Shown here one piece after another: positions 51,945 to 59,916 of a stretch of DNA of 64,000 bases. The notes under the pieces were generated by a model, which saw nothing but the letters and a program-made list of their open reading frames with translations, was not told where the DNA came from and did no database searches. The position numbers and the translations under genes were made by a program. The DNA is taken from assembly GCA_900553945.1 (NCBI GenBank), contig USFR01000004.1:1-64000 (forward strand), written 5' to 3'. This stretch comes from an uncultured Clostridium sp. GTDB taxonomy: Bacteria > Bacillota > Clostridia > TANB77 > CAG-508. The number at the start of each line of letters is the position of its first letter. Position 1 is the first letter of the stretch.

Positions 51945-52044
51945 ATGCATATAAATGATAAAGGATTTATATGCAGTTAAACATTATGGTATTATAAATA
52001 CTAATATAGAATAGTTGTTGGATGCTATAATGAAAGTTAAAGAG
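51945..52044 (+). pseudogene. deletion remnant of a methyltransferase gene like the one at 53041
   Basis: The first 19 bases (ATGCATATAAATGATAAAG) and the roughly 30 bases before them match the start of the gene at 53041. What follows matches its last about 105 bases (TTTATATNCAGTTAAACATT ... GAAAGTTAAAGAG). About 720 bases of the middle are missing. The join falls at GATAAAG/GATAAAAGATTT, a short direct repeat in the intact gene, as expected of slippage deletion. The fused frame stops after 11 codons. A former tandem duplicate has therefore decayed here. Confidence 0.85.
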
Positions 52045-52085
52045 AAATTAAAGAATTATATTTATATTGAAAGGAGAATATTTGT

Positions 52086-52787
52086 ATGTTGAAAGAGGAA
52101 ACTTTAAAGTTGTTAAATTCATATGATATTGATTTTAAAAATGTATTTTCTATATGTATTGGAAAAACTTTTTTATATCAAAAAAGATTTATTGATTATA
52201 TAGGAAAGTATAATAATTGGAATACTAATCTAGAAGAAGGAATTTTAAAATTAGACGATAGAATATTTAATGTTGAATACATAGGAACAACAAGTGTATC
52301 AGATAATTTTTGGTATTCTTCTGAATTAGAAAGAGTGATACCAGATGAATATGTTGATTTAAAAATTAATACAAGAAAAATTATGCAAGATTTGAATTTG
52401 GGAAAGTTTACTGAAGGAAAAATAGAACTAAAAGATGATATAAACGGTTATAATTTATCTATGGTTTATATTGCATTTGCTCCAGAAAATGTTGCGTATT
52501 TTTGTGGTTCAGGTGATACATCAATTTATATGTTTGTAAAAAATTTACCTGAAGATATTTTCAAGAAAATGAATTCTATTGAATTTTCGAATTGCGTGAT
52601 GGAAATAATTTCAGAATTTAATGTTAATCATAAGTTAATGATTAAAGCTTTGTTAAATGAAAATGAGATTAAATATAGCGATAATCAAAACAGTATTGTT
52701 GCAAAGTTTAATGATAAATCAATTGTAACTATTGAATTTGATAACAATAATTTATTGAGGAATATTTCAGGAAATTTAAGTTTATAG
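52086..52787 (+). CDS. hypothetical protein, possibly DUF6882-like
   Basis: 233 residues after AAGGAGAATATTTGT. It has an N-terminal helical part, then a repeated-strand region with IFNVEYIGTTSVSDNFWYSSE, which recalls DUF6882-type proteins (a GTxSxxxxxWxW-like motif). The C-terminal about 30 residues form a strand-turn unit. I cannot confirm the family. The gene is inserted between the methyltransferase remnant and its intact copy, so it may have moved with the duplication. Confidence 0.55.
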   Translation: MLKEETLKLLNSYDIDFKNVFSICIGKTFLYQKRFIDYIGKYNNWNTNLEEGILKLDDRIFNVEYIGTTSVSDNFWYSSELERVIPDEYVDLKINTRKIMQDLNLGKFTEGKIELKDDINGYNLSMVYIAFAPENVAYFCGSGDTSIYMFVKNLPEDIFKKMNSIEFSNCVMEIISEFNVNHKLMIKALLNENEIKYSDNQNSIVAKFNDKSIVTIEFDNNNLLRNISGNLSL

Positions 52788-52884
52788 TAAATATGATGAA
52801 AAAATGTAGATAGATATTCAGATATATCAAGAGTGAAAAATTAGAGAGAAGTTTATGAATATGTTTTAGATTTTAGGAGAAAAA

Positions 52885-52977
52885 ATGAAATTAACTAGTA
52901 GAGAAGCAAGAGAATTATTAGAAATTGAGAGAAGAAAAGTAACAAATGATAAATGGATTGACCATTGCTTAAGATAA
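52885..52977 (+). pseudogene. N-terminal stub of an HD-domain phosphohydrolase-like gene
   Basis: A 30-codon frame, MKLTSREARELLEIERR to DKWIDHCLR, with AGGAGAAAAA as binding site, then TAA. The pattern MKLTxxEAxELL followed by WIxHC is how a common HD-type phosphohydrolase family begins, just before its first metal His. Everything after that is absent, so this is most likely a truncated relic. A real 30-residue peptide cannot be excluded. Confidence 0.5.
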
Positions 52978-53040
52978 AGGAGAATTTATAAAGAAGTATA
53001 TTGTACCCTCAATTTATATAAAGAAAGAAGAAAATAGTAT

Positions 53041-53883
53041 ATGCATATAAATGATAAAGATTATGAAGAGATAAGTTCAACTGCTATTGTTACATCATAT
53101 CCAAGAATATTTACGGATATACCTTATGAAAAAGAAATTTACGAATGGTTAAGTAATTACTGCAATGAAGAAGTTACTTTAAATAAAATGTTGGCACCTG
53201 AAATTGAAGCTAGGTATAAATTGACGAATAAATTACTAGATAATTCTGGCATAAAGCAAGTTTTAGAACTTGCTGCAGGTTATAGTTCGAGAGGGCTTAT
53301 ATATTCACAAAAGAGATATAATTATGTTGAAATGGATTTAGAGAATGTAAGTCAGAATAAAAGAAGTATCATTCAAGCAATTGAAAAGAATATTCCAGAA
53401 TCGTTAAATATAGTTAGTGAAAATGCATTAAGATGTGATGATTATGTTAAATGTAATGAATATTTTGAAAAAGATAAACCAGTAGCGGTAATAAATGAAG
53501 GATTATTAAGATATTTGACTTTTGATGAAAAAAGGATTGTTGCGGAAAATATTTATTCATTTTTAAAAGAACATGATGGAGTATGGATTACTTGTGATGT
53601 AATGCCAAAGAAATTTGTACAAACTCAGGAAAAGGCATTACCAAAGTTTAATATAAATTTAAATAAAATGACGTCTAGAAATAATTTGAATGATAGGTTT
53701 GAGAATATAGAGCATATAAAGGATTTTTTCGGAAAGATTGGATTTGAGGTTATTGAAATACATAAATTTAGCGAGATGATAAAAGATTTATATTCAGTTA
53801 AACATTATGGTATTATAAATACAGATATAGAACAGTCGTTGGAGGCTGCAATAGTTGCTGTAATGAAGGTTAAAGATGAATGA
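53041..53883 (+). CDS. LCM-type class I SAM-dependent methyltransferase
   Basis: 280 residues. The SAM-binding region is QVLELAAGYSSRGLIYS (about residues 76-92), with YVEMDLENV as the acidic strand-2 end, and INEGLLRYLTFDEKRIVAENI is typical of the leucine carboxyl methyltransferase/polyketide O-methyltransferase family. The substrate is unknown. The gene has a decayed duplicate 1.1 kb upstream and ends just before a strong terminator that marks the left border of the mobile modules. Confidence 0.82.
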   Translation: MHINDKDYEEISSTAIVTSYPRIFTDIPYEKEIYEWLSNYCNEEVTLNKMLAPEIEARYKLTNKLLDNSGIKQVLELAAGYSSRGLIYSQKRYNYVEMDLENVSQNKRSIIQAIEKNIPESLNIVSENALRCDDYVKCNEYFEKDKPVAVINEGLLRYLTFDEKRIVAENIYSFLKEHDGVWITCDVMPKKFVQTQEKALPKFNINLNKMTSRNNLNDRFENIEHIKDFFGKIGFEVIEIHKFSEMIKDLYSVKHYGIINTDIEQSLEAAIVAVMKVKDE

Positions 53884-53914
53884 AATAGTTAGTATAGATT
53901 AGACATATTTATAT

Positions 53915-53951
53915 AAAAAACTTACGAACTTAGCTGTTCGTAAGTTTTTTT
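53915..53951 (+). terminator. intrinsic terminator after the methyltransferase gene
   Basis: AAAAAACTTACGAAC and GTTCGTAAGTTTTTTT form a perfect stem of about 15 bp with a TTAGCT loop and seven T. A related CTTACGAAC hairpin occurs at 58391 at the head of module B. Confidence 0.92.
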
Positions 53952-54030
53952 GGAGCGGTTAAGCAACAGCTTACGAACCATAACGCTCTCTTTCTAAAAA
54001 TATTATATATGAATTCTTATTAAATTTCAA

Positions 54031-54067
54031 TGGGAGTATGGAGAATTTTGTTATTTTATAGTATAAT
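54031..54067 (+). promoter_or_regulatory. cargo promoter of module A
   Basis: TGGGAGTATGGAGA followed by TATAAT at 54062-54067. The -35 position (54039-54044) is TGGAGA, not TTGACA. The same GGGAGTATGGA motif lies at the same distance from TATAAT in front of module B (58525-58561), so it is a conserved promoter/operator. Confidence 0.65.
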
Positions 54068-54109
54068 ATATTCAAAATTAAACTTGATTCTATATAAGGA
54101 GGAAGTATA

Positions 54110-54577
54110 ATGGATATAAGATATGCGGTAAGAGTATTTGCTTTTAAAGATAACAAGGTTGCCTGTATTAAATATAAGAATATTAACAAAGATTATTTTG
54201 ATATACCTGGTGGAAAGATTGAAGATGGTGAAACTGAAATACAGACTTGTATAAGAGAATTTAAAGAAGAAACCAGAATGGATATTAATGATTTAAAATG
54301 TATTGGAAATGTTGAAATTATATATCCAGGTAAAAATAAAAAATTTGTTATGAAAACATATATCGCAAATAAAGTGAATGGTAACCCATTGGATTTAGAT
54401 GATAACTATGCTTATTGGTTACCTATAAATGAATTAACTAAGAATGAAAAAAGATTTGCAATAACTCATTTGTTAGATGATGATTTAATTAATTATTTTG
54501 AATCAGAGAAAATCAATATTTTATTTACTTGCGATGATAATCATAATATTACTAATATGGAAATAAAGGAGGCATAA
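54110..54577 (+). CDS. Nudix hydrolase family protein
   Basis: 155 residues after AGGAGGAAGTATA. The Nudix box is GGKIEDGETEIQTCIREFKEETRM (about residues 39-62, read in two parts). The catalytic Glu residues in REFKEE are kept, while the Gly of the consensus ExGU is Arg here. Nudix enzymes hydrolyse nucleoside diphosphates linked to another group; the substrate cannot be read from sequence. It is the first cargo gene of module A, and the next gene starts one base after its stop. Confidence 0.88.
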   Translation: MDIRYAVRVFAFKDNKVACIKYKNINKDYFDIPGGKIEDGETEIQTCIREFKEETRMDINDLKCIGNVEIIYPGKNKKFVMKTYIANKVNGNPLDLDDNYAYWLPINELTKNEKRFAITHLLDDDLINYFESEKINILFTCDDNHNITNMEIKEA

Positions 54578-54578
54578 A

Positions 54579-54995
54579 ATGAATGCAAATTTGTGGACAC
54601 AATTACTTATAGCAATAGTTCCTGCACTTATTACTGGTGTTGGAAGTTTAATAATTGCTATTAAGAAATGTAAGAATGAAATTAATACACTTGAAACTAA
54701 TAATAAACACGAAATAGAAAAATTAATGAAACAACATAAAATAGATATTGAAGCATTAAATGAAAAACATAGACTTGATATAGAAACTAAAGAAAAAGAA
54801 CATCAATTAAAAATTGAAGAGATAAAAGTTCAAAATGAACAAGAAATATTAAAAAGAGAGAAAGAATTATCTAATTCTGCAATGTATTCAATGATGGGAG
54901 ATGCAACTAAGGATTTATTTGCAGGAATATTTAACTCACCTGAATTTAAAGAAGAAATGAGTAAAAAAATTAAAGAAGGATTTAATAAGAAATAA
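54579..54995 (+). CDS. membrane-anchored coiled-coil protein
   Basis: 138 residues. An N-terminal transmembrane segment (LLIAIVPALITGVGSLIIAI) is followed by a continuous charged coiled coil of about 65 residues with many His (KHEIEKLMKQHKIDIEALNE), then a short C-terminal region SMMGDATKDLFAGIFNSPEF. Proteins of this shape are frequent in phages and mobile elements, without a defined function. It is one base downstream of the Nudix gene, so the two are coupled. Confidence 0.65.
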   Translation: MNANLWTQLLIAIVPALITGVGSLIIAIKKCKNEINTLETNNKHEIEKLMKQHKIDIEALNEKHRLDIETKEKEHQLKIEEIKVQNEQEILKREKELSNSAMYSMMGDATKDLFAGIFNSPEFKEEMSKKIKEGFNKK

Positions 54996-55013
54996 TTATT
55001 ATGGAGATACAAA

Positions 55014-55658
55014 ATGGGATTTAATGAAAAGGAAAATTCCTTAGAATATTGGGATAATATACATAGTAAATATGAACGAAATGAAATAAAATTAGACGAC
55101 TGGTTGGATAAGTTTGAAACTATAATAGATAGTTGCTCAACTCCTATTTTGGATTTAGGGTGCGGAAGTGGTAATGATACTTTGTATTTAATTAACAAAA
55201 ATAAACAAGTTATATCTTGTGATCAATCTAGCAATGCAATTAATAATATTAAAAAAAACTTTCCAGAAGTGTATGATACTAAGTGTTTTAATATGCTTGA
55301 TGGAATGCCATTTGATAATAATTCGTTTGAACTAATAATTGCTGATTTATGTTTGCATTATTTTAAAGAAAAAGATACATTTGAATTATTAAATGAAATA
55401 AGACGCATTCTTACTGTTGGAGGACGCTTAATTTTTCGAGTTAATTCAGTAAATGATGTAAATCACGGTGCTGGTCAAGGTAATGAAATAGAACATCATT
55501 TATATGAAACATCGGATAAAAGATTAAAAAGATTTTTTGATGAAAAAGACATTAAGTTTTTCTTTAAAGATTTTGATATCGAATATTTAAATGAAGAAAT
55601 AATGACAAGATATAAATTAGAAAAAAGATTATATAGAGTTTGTGTTAGAAAAAAGTAA
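55014..55658 (+). CDS. class I SAM-dependent methyltransferase
   Basis: 214 residues. Motif I is PILDLGCGSGNDTLYL (about residues 43-58), then VISCDQSSNAI (motif II), FELIIADLCLHYF (motif III) and a post-motif GGRLIFRVNSV. This is a small-molecule type methyltransferase of the ubiE/Methyltransf_11 group; the acceptor is unknown. It is the third cargo gene of module A. The palindromic block begins five bases after its stop. Confidence 0.85.
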   Translation: MGFNEKENSLEYWDNIHSKYERNEIKLDDWLDKFETIIDSCSTPILDLGCGSGNDTLYLINKNKQVISCDQSSNAINNIKKNFPEVYDTKCFNMLDGMPFDNNSFELIIADLCLHYFKEKDTFELLNEIRRILTVGGRLIFRVNSVNDVNHGAGQGNEIEHHLYETSDKRLKRFFDEKDIKFFFKDFDIEYLNEEIMTRYKLEKRLYRVCVRKK

Positions 55659-55662
55659 AGGG

Positions 55663-55725
55663 TATGGGAATTCCCATAGTAGAATTTATGCGGGAGTATA
55701 AATTCAGTGCTGGCTAGCTAGACAC
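55663..55725. other. conserved palindromic non-coding block, module A copy
   Basis: A perfect palindrome TATGGGAATTCCCATA (55663-55678), then hairpin GAATTTAT-gcgggagt-ATAAATTC (55682-55705), then CAGTGCTGGCTAGCTAGACAC. Module B has the same block at 61731. In the second hairpin the stem differs (GAATTTGTA/TACAAATTC) but pairing is kept. The GGGAGTA loop repeats the motif of the cargo promoter. It could be an origin of transfer, a recombination accessory site or a structured RNA. Confidence 0.7.
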
Positions 55726-55755
55726 AACTTTTACACCCATACTCTAAAAAATATA

Positions 55756-55797
55756 AAAAGAGGATTAAATTATTTTGATAATTTTTTCCTCTTTTTT
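55756..55797. terminator. bidirectional terminator between module A cargo and tnpV
   Basis: AAAAAGAGGA and TCCTCTTTTTT form a stem around an AT-rich loop, between convergent genes. Confidence 0.75.
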
Positions 55798-55806
55798 AAA
55801 GATTAT

Positions 55807-56163
55807 TTACACAAAAACATATTCATTTAAGACAATTTCTTCAGCCATATTCTTGTAATTATTCATTAACTTTGTCCATTCTAATGGATTTAATTCTTTA
55901 TTTTTTTCAGGCAATCTTTCATCATTTTTAATATAATCATCCATTAGTATTTTGTATAAACTTTCGCAAGAATCACTGACTAAAAGAAGATGATGAGTAA
56001 GTTTATTTGTCATTAAAAGTGTTTCATAAAGTGCTTGTTTATTTTGAGCAATAAAGTGTAATCTTGATATTCCATATTTGCCAATTCTTCCACATTCTTC
56101 ATCCTTTTCTAAATATAAATTTGGTATTAAATAATCTCCTTGTCTTGTATATTTTATTTCCAT
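55807..56163 (-). CDS. TnpV-like transposon protein, module A
   Basis: 118 residues. It matches the TnpV pattern of Tn4451-related transposons: MEIKYTRQGDYLIPNLYLEK, GKYGISRLHFI, LYETLLMTNKLTHHL and EWTKLMNNYKNMAEEIVLNE. The homologue in module B (61807) aligns from end to end. TnpV function is not established. The gene lies 25 bases downstream of the recombinase on the same strand and may be co-transcribed with it. Confidence 0.82.
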   Translation of the reverse strand: MEIKYTRQGDYLIPNLYLEKDEECGRIGKYGISRLHFIAQNKQALYETLLMTNKLTHHLLLVSDSCESLYKILMDDYIKNDERLPEKNKELNPLEWTKLMNNYKNMAEEIVLNEYVFV

Positions 56164-56188
56164 ATTTTTATCATTCCTTTCTTAATTT

Positions 56189-57970
56189 TTAAACATTTAT
56201 TAGTTCAGTTTTTGGTATTAGAATTAAAGTATCAACTATATTATTGCCTTCAATATAGGGACAATTTATTATTCCATCTACATAGAAATGTTCTTTCATC
56301 AAGTCAAAATAATTGTTTAATTCTTCTTCGGTATATTGATTGTTTTCCATTTTTACTAATGACATAATTGTATAATCATTTTCTAATTCTAATAATTTTT
56401 CTTTATTAATTTGTTCTTTATAGGTTATGCCAATGTTGTTATCAGCCAGTAATTCATTTAAATAATCAATATAATCTTGTGTACTTTTTGAGATAAATTC
56501 TTCTGTAAATTTGATGCTTTTTATCTCAATATTGAATTTATTATCTCTTGTTATTTCTATTGAAGATATTAATCTATTAATTAATTCTTTTTGTGCTTTT
56601 CTATTTAAACTATCAAACAAATAAGTAAAACTTAAATTGTTTTTAAAGATAAAATCTCCATTATCTTCTTCATAATCTAACTTTTTAAGAAGTTCTACTG
56701 TGTATTCTTTAAAGTCATTATCTGGATCAAGAGTAGTTTTCTTTTTAGTTAGTTTATCAATTTCTTTTTTAATAACATCATTTTTATGATTAATTGTTTC
56801 TACATCTAAAGTAGAACTTAAATATAAATCTACTAATCTTTTTTCTTGAACTTTTAACTTTTCAATGGCTTTTTCTATTTCTTTTACTTCTTTGCATTTA
56901 GTAGAACTACAAGTAATTATTTCATTAGAATTATCATACATAAATCTAGTTAATTCATTTAAAAATCTTTTTAATTTATCCTCAATTTTATCTGAATTAT
57001 AGTGATAACCATAACCTTTACAATTATGATTTTTACATCTCAAATGGTAATAAATTTTAGTTTCATTCTTATACTTTTTAAATGATTCACTAGCTGCAAG
57101 TATCTCATTACATAAAGGACATTTTACTAATCATGCAAATAAATGAATATGCTCTCCATAGTTTGGATGTTTATTCTTTTCTAAATTTGCTCTTGTAGTA
57201 TTCCAAGTTGTTATATCAATAATTGGTTCACAATAATCTTCAACTCTTAATACATCCTGTGGTTTTCTTTTATACTTTCCATATTCAAATATACCAATAT
57301 AAATTGAATTAGTGAGTATTTTATAAACTCTATCAGATTTCCATTTTCCTTGTTTTAAATAGGCATTATTATCTTTCATAATAGTAGCAATACTTCTTGT
57401 AGAATTGCCTTGTTTGCATAATTCAAATATTTCTTTTACAACTTCTGCTTCAATAGGTTCTACTTCTAAATGACCAGTTTCTTTATTTCTAATATAGCCA
57501 TAAGGTGCTTTGCTAGGATGAATACGTTCCAATACCATTTCTTCCATAGCACGTTTAGTTCTTGCTCCAATTTCTTTTCTTTCTCTTTGACCAAATACTA
57601 AATTCATTCCAAAAATCATTTCACCATTAGCAGTAGACACATCATAAGGTTCGAGTATAAGTTCTATCTTTACATCATGTTCCTCACAATAATTAAGTAG
57701 CCAAAAGCCATCATAATTATTACGAGTAAGTCTATCAACTTTAATTGCAACTAATTTATCAATCTTTTTAGATTTAATATCTTTTAGTAATCTTTGCATT
57801 TCGGGTCTCATCAAATCTTTTCCAGAATGCCCAGCATCATTATAGATATCAACAATATCATATTCATTCTTTTCACAATATTCTTTAATCATTCTAAGTT
57901 GTGAATCAATAGAATAACCATTATCTCTTTGGTCATCAGTAGATACTCTTACATAAACACCACATCTCAT
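56189..57970 (-). pseudogene. large serine recombinase interrupted by one in-frame TGA, module A
   Basis: Read through, the frame gives about 592 residues. The N-terminal resolvase domain has MRCGVYVRVSTDDQRDNGYS (catalytic Ser in RVST) and DRLTRNNYDGF. The recombinase domain has APYGYIRNKETGHLEVEP. TGA at 57131-57133 follows HLFA, and the same frame continues LVKCPLCNEILAAS with a zinc-ribbon CxxC pair and later RCKNHNC, then a coiled coil and C-terminal part. Homologues have Gly at this place (AGLVKC), so a GGA to TGA change is likely. The remaining 279-residue part keeps the catalytic domain but lacks the zinc ribbon, so recombination is probably lost. Confidence 0.85.
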
Positions 57971-58057
57971 AGTTTTCCTCCTTTCATTAAAATTCGAGAA
58001 ATATTAAAATACTTCTCATATGTTTCCTCACAAATAAGCAAAATGTATAGTCTAAAA

Positions 58058-58336
58058 TTAAAATTTTTTCAAAAATTGTGCAATTTCTTTAAAATTATAC
58101 TTTTGATTATGTTCTTTAATATAAAAAGGCTTATTTGATATTTCATTAACTTTGTATTCTAGTATTGTAAGAGTAGCAGGATATGTAACTTGGTATTCAG
58201 TAGGTATTACTACTTGTAGGTTGGTATGCAAGATAGTTTTTATTTGTCCTAATTTAACTGTATATTCAAAGTTTTTTAAGATGTCGGTTAAATCTTTATT
58301 AGGTTTTAGATTTTCAATTGCTTTAAATTCAAACAT
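58058..58336 (-). CDS. small hypothetical protein upstream of recombinase A
   Basis: 92 residues, ATG at 58336 with the excellent site AAAGGAGGA eight bases upstream. It begins MFEFKAIENLKPNKDLTDIL and contains VVIPTEYQVTYPATLTIL, with no recognised domain. The binding site and orientation match the recombinase, and it could encode an accessory or regulatory protein of the module, or be part of the interrupted target locus. A frame on the opposite strand over the same bases lacks a convincing binding site. Confidence 0.6.
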   Translation of the reverse strand: MFEFKAIENLKPNKDLTDILKNFEYTVKLGQIKTILHTNLQVVIPTEYQVTYPATLTILEYKVNEISNKPFYIKEHNQKYNFKEIAQFLKKF

Positions 58337-58390
58337 GAAAAAAGTCCTCCTTTCTAGAAAGAGAACTTTTAAAGTTTTATATAAAATAAA

Positions 58391-58417
58391 AACTTACGAA
58401 CTTTTAAGTCCGTAAGT
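58391..58417 (-). terminator. CTTACGAAC hairpin at the left edge of module B
   Basis: AACTTACGAACTT and AAGTCCGTAAGTT pair with one mismatch. On the minus strand it is followed by TTTTTATTTTAT, so it could stop leftward transcription. The sequence resembles the terminator hairpin at 53915 and, like it, is followed by TGGAGC and a TTAA, so the two module heads share this region. Confidence 0.55.
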
Positions 58418-58524
58418 TGATTTCAAATGGAGCCTTAACTATACACGTACGCGAAATTAAGACTATAAGATTTGATTAAATCTCTCTGATAAATTCATTA
58501 TATCATTTTCCTAGATATTTTCAA

Positions 58525-58561
58525 GGGGAGTATGGAAAAAAATTGTATTTTAATGTATAAT
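58525..58561 (+). promoter_or_regulatory. cargo promoter of module B
   Basis: GGGGAGTATGGAAA with TATAAT at 58556-58561; the -35 position (58533-58538) reads TGGAAA. The spacing and GGGAGTATGGA motif match the module A promoter. AGGAGGTAGCA before the ATG at 58602 is the ribosome binding site. Confidence 0.65.
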
Positions 58562-58601
58562 TATAGTAGTTTTAAAACTTGAATTTTATTAGGAGGTAGC
58601 A

Positions 58602-59348
58602 ATGAATAAGAAAGTAATATTAGATAAAGTAGATAAACTTATGGCAATGTATAAAAATGGTGAACTTGGTGGCGAAGTAATGCCAGAAGATGCAAACCCT
58701 AATTTTGAAAAAGATAGTTTAGAAAATTATTTATATTTCACTTTACCAATGGCATTAAACTATCAAAGAAATTCTTATACATTATGGGAAAGTGCTTTAA
58801 AAACATATAATGATGAAGGAACAAGATTTGTTTTTAATCCTAAAGCATGTTTAGAAAAAAGTTTTGAAGAAGTACAATATGCTTTAACTAAATATAAAGT
58901 TGCTCTACAAAAGCAAAAACAAACTGAAATATGGTTAGCATTATGCAATACGTTTGTAGAAATGTTTGATGGCGATATCCGAAAACTATTTGATGAATTG
59001 GATAATGATGTTGACAAGATTAGAAACTTTATACAAAAAGAAAACAAAAAGAAATTCCCTTATTTATCTGGAACTAAGATTTGTAATTATTGGATGTATG
59101 TTATTTATCAATATACTGATAGAAGATATAAAAACATTGAGTGTTTAACAGTTGCTCCAGATACTCACGTATGTAAAGCAACTCATAGATTAGGTTTGAT
59201 AACTGATGATGAATTTAATTCAAGTAATGTTCAACAAATAGTTATAGATAGATGGCAAGAACTTTTTAAAGGCACTAAATATAAACCAATTGATATTCAT
59301 ACTCAATTATGGTTATGGAGCAGAAATGGATTTAAGGAGGTAAAATAA
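58602..59348 (+). CDS. HhH-GPD-like protein, cargo gene 1 of module B
   Basis: 248 residues. The N-terminal half is helical and not recognised. The C-terminal half has LSGTKICNYWMYVIYQYTDR followed by APDTHVCKATHRLGLI, which is like the helix-hairpin-helix and DTHV segment of HhH-GPD base-excision glycosylases (the Asp of PVDTHV is catalytic there). The HhH hairpin is weak: no clear Lys for a lyase reaction is seen. It could be a DNA glycosylase, or a nucleotide-binding relative without activity. The next gene starts on its last base, which implies coupled translation and joint function. Confidence 0.55.
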   Translation: MNKKVILDKVDKLMAMYKNGELGGEVMPEDANPNFEKDSLENYLYFTLPMALNYQRNSYTLWESALKTYNDEGTRFVFNPKACLEKSFEEVQYALTKYKVALQKQKQTEIWLALCNTFVEMFDGDIRKLFDELDNDVDKIRNFIQKENKKKFPYLSGTKICNYWMYVIYQYTDRRYKNIECLTVAPDTHVCKATHRLGLITDDEFNSSNVQQIVIDRWQELFKGTKYKPIDIHTQLWLWSRNGFKEVK

Positions 59349-59896
59349 TGAAAGTTTTAATAGGCACAAAAAATCCTGGGAAAATACAAGGAGCTAAAGA
59401 AGCGTTTAAAAATTATTTTGATACATTTGACATTGAAGGTATTCCTGTTCCTTCAGATGTAAGTGAAGAACCAGTAAATAATGAAATTTATGAAGGTGCT
59501 AGGAACCGTGTAGATAATTTAAAGAAGTATGCCGAAGAAAATAATATAGATGTAGAATATTTTTTAGGGATAGAATCAGGAATAACTAATTTATTAGGTA
59601 AATGGGTAATTATAAATATTGCGGTAATAAAAGACAAAAATGGATACGAAAGTTGGGGTACTAGTCCAGCATTCCCAGTGCCAGATAAGTATGTTGATGA
59701 AATAATTACAACTGATCTTGGACAAGTTATGGATAATATATTTAAACAACATGATTTAAGAAGTGGCAAAGGTGGCATAAGTTTCCTAACTAATAACGTA
59801 ATTAGTAGAATTGATATGACGAGAGAAGCCTTTGTTATGGCTCTTACTCAACATACAAATGAAGTTTGGAATGATAAAAAAATATTAAAAAAATAA
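59348..59896 (+). CDS. DUF84/YjjX-type inosine/xanthosine triphosphatase-like protein
   Basis: 182 residues. MKVLIGTKNPGKIQGAKEAF and YEGARNRVDNL with FLGIESGI are the signature of the YjjX/DUF84 NTPase family, which hydrolyses non-canonical purine triphosphates such as ITP and XTP. Its ATG overlaps the upstream stop (TAATG), and an AAA ATPase gene follows after 20 bases. Being linked to a glycosylase-like protein suggests handling of unusual or damaged nucleotides, possibly of phage origin; that is inference. Confidence 0.85.
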   Translation: MKVLIGTKNPGKIQGAKEAFKNYFDTFDIEGIPVPSDVSEEPVNNEIYEGARNRVDNLKKYAEENNIDVEYFLGIESGITNLLGKWVIINIAVIKDKNGYESWGTSPAFPVPDKYVDEIITTDLGQVMDNIFKQHDLRSGKGGISFLTNNVISRIDMTREAFVMALTQHTNEVWNDKKILKK

Positions 59897-59916
59897 TTTG
59901 AATTGAGGTGATATTG

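Larger units (their letters stand above)
53955..58057. mobile_element. mobile module A (serine recombinase type), recombinase inactivated
   Basis: Contents: rightward cargo (Nudix, coiled-coil membrane protein, methyltransferase), a palindromic non-coding block, then leftward tnpV-like gene and leftward large serine recombinase with an in-frame TGA. The same order is repeated in module B. TnpV-like and large resolvase genes together are known from Tn4451-type mobilisable transposons. The borders given are only the extent of the matching features; I could not identify attachment sites or target duplications. Confidence 0.55.

Noticed and set aside
53951..54000. Attachment site for the mobile modules at the TGGAGC...TTAA sequence shared with 58430
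   Set aside because: The similarity is suggestive but short and imperfect, and no third copy can be checked because the right border is outside the window.
57131..57133. TGA read as Gly, Trp or selenocysteine
   Set aside because: TGA ends miaA, ogg and other normal-length genes here, and no SECIS-like structure was seen after the codon; a nonsense mutation is simpler.
58152..58415. Plus-strand 87-codon frame opposite the small gene at 58058-58336
   Set aside because: No good ribosome binding site and it crosses the hairpin at 58391; the minus-strand frame has AAAGGAGGA well placed.
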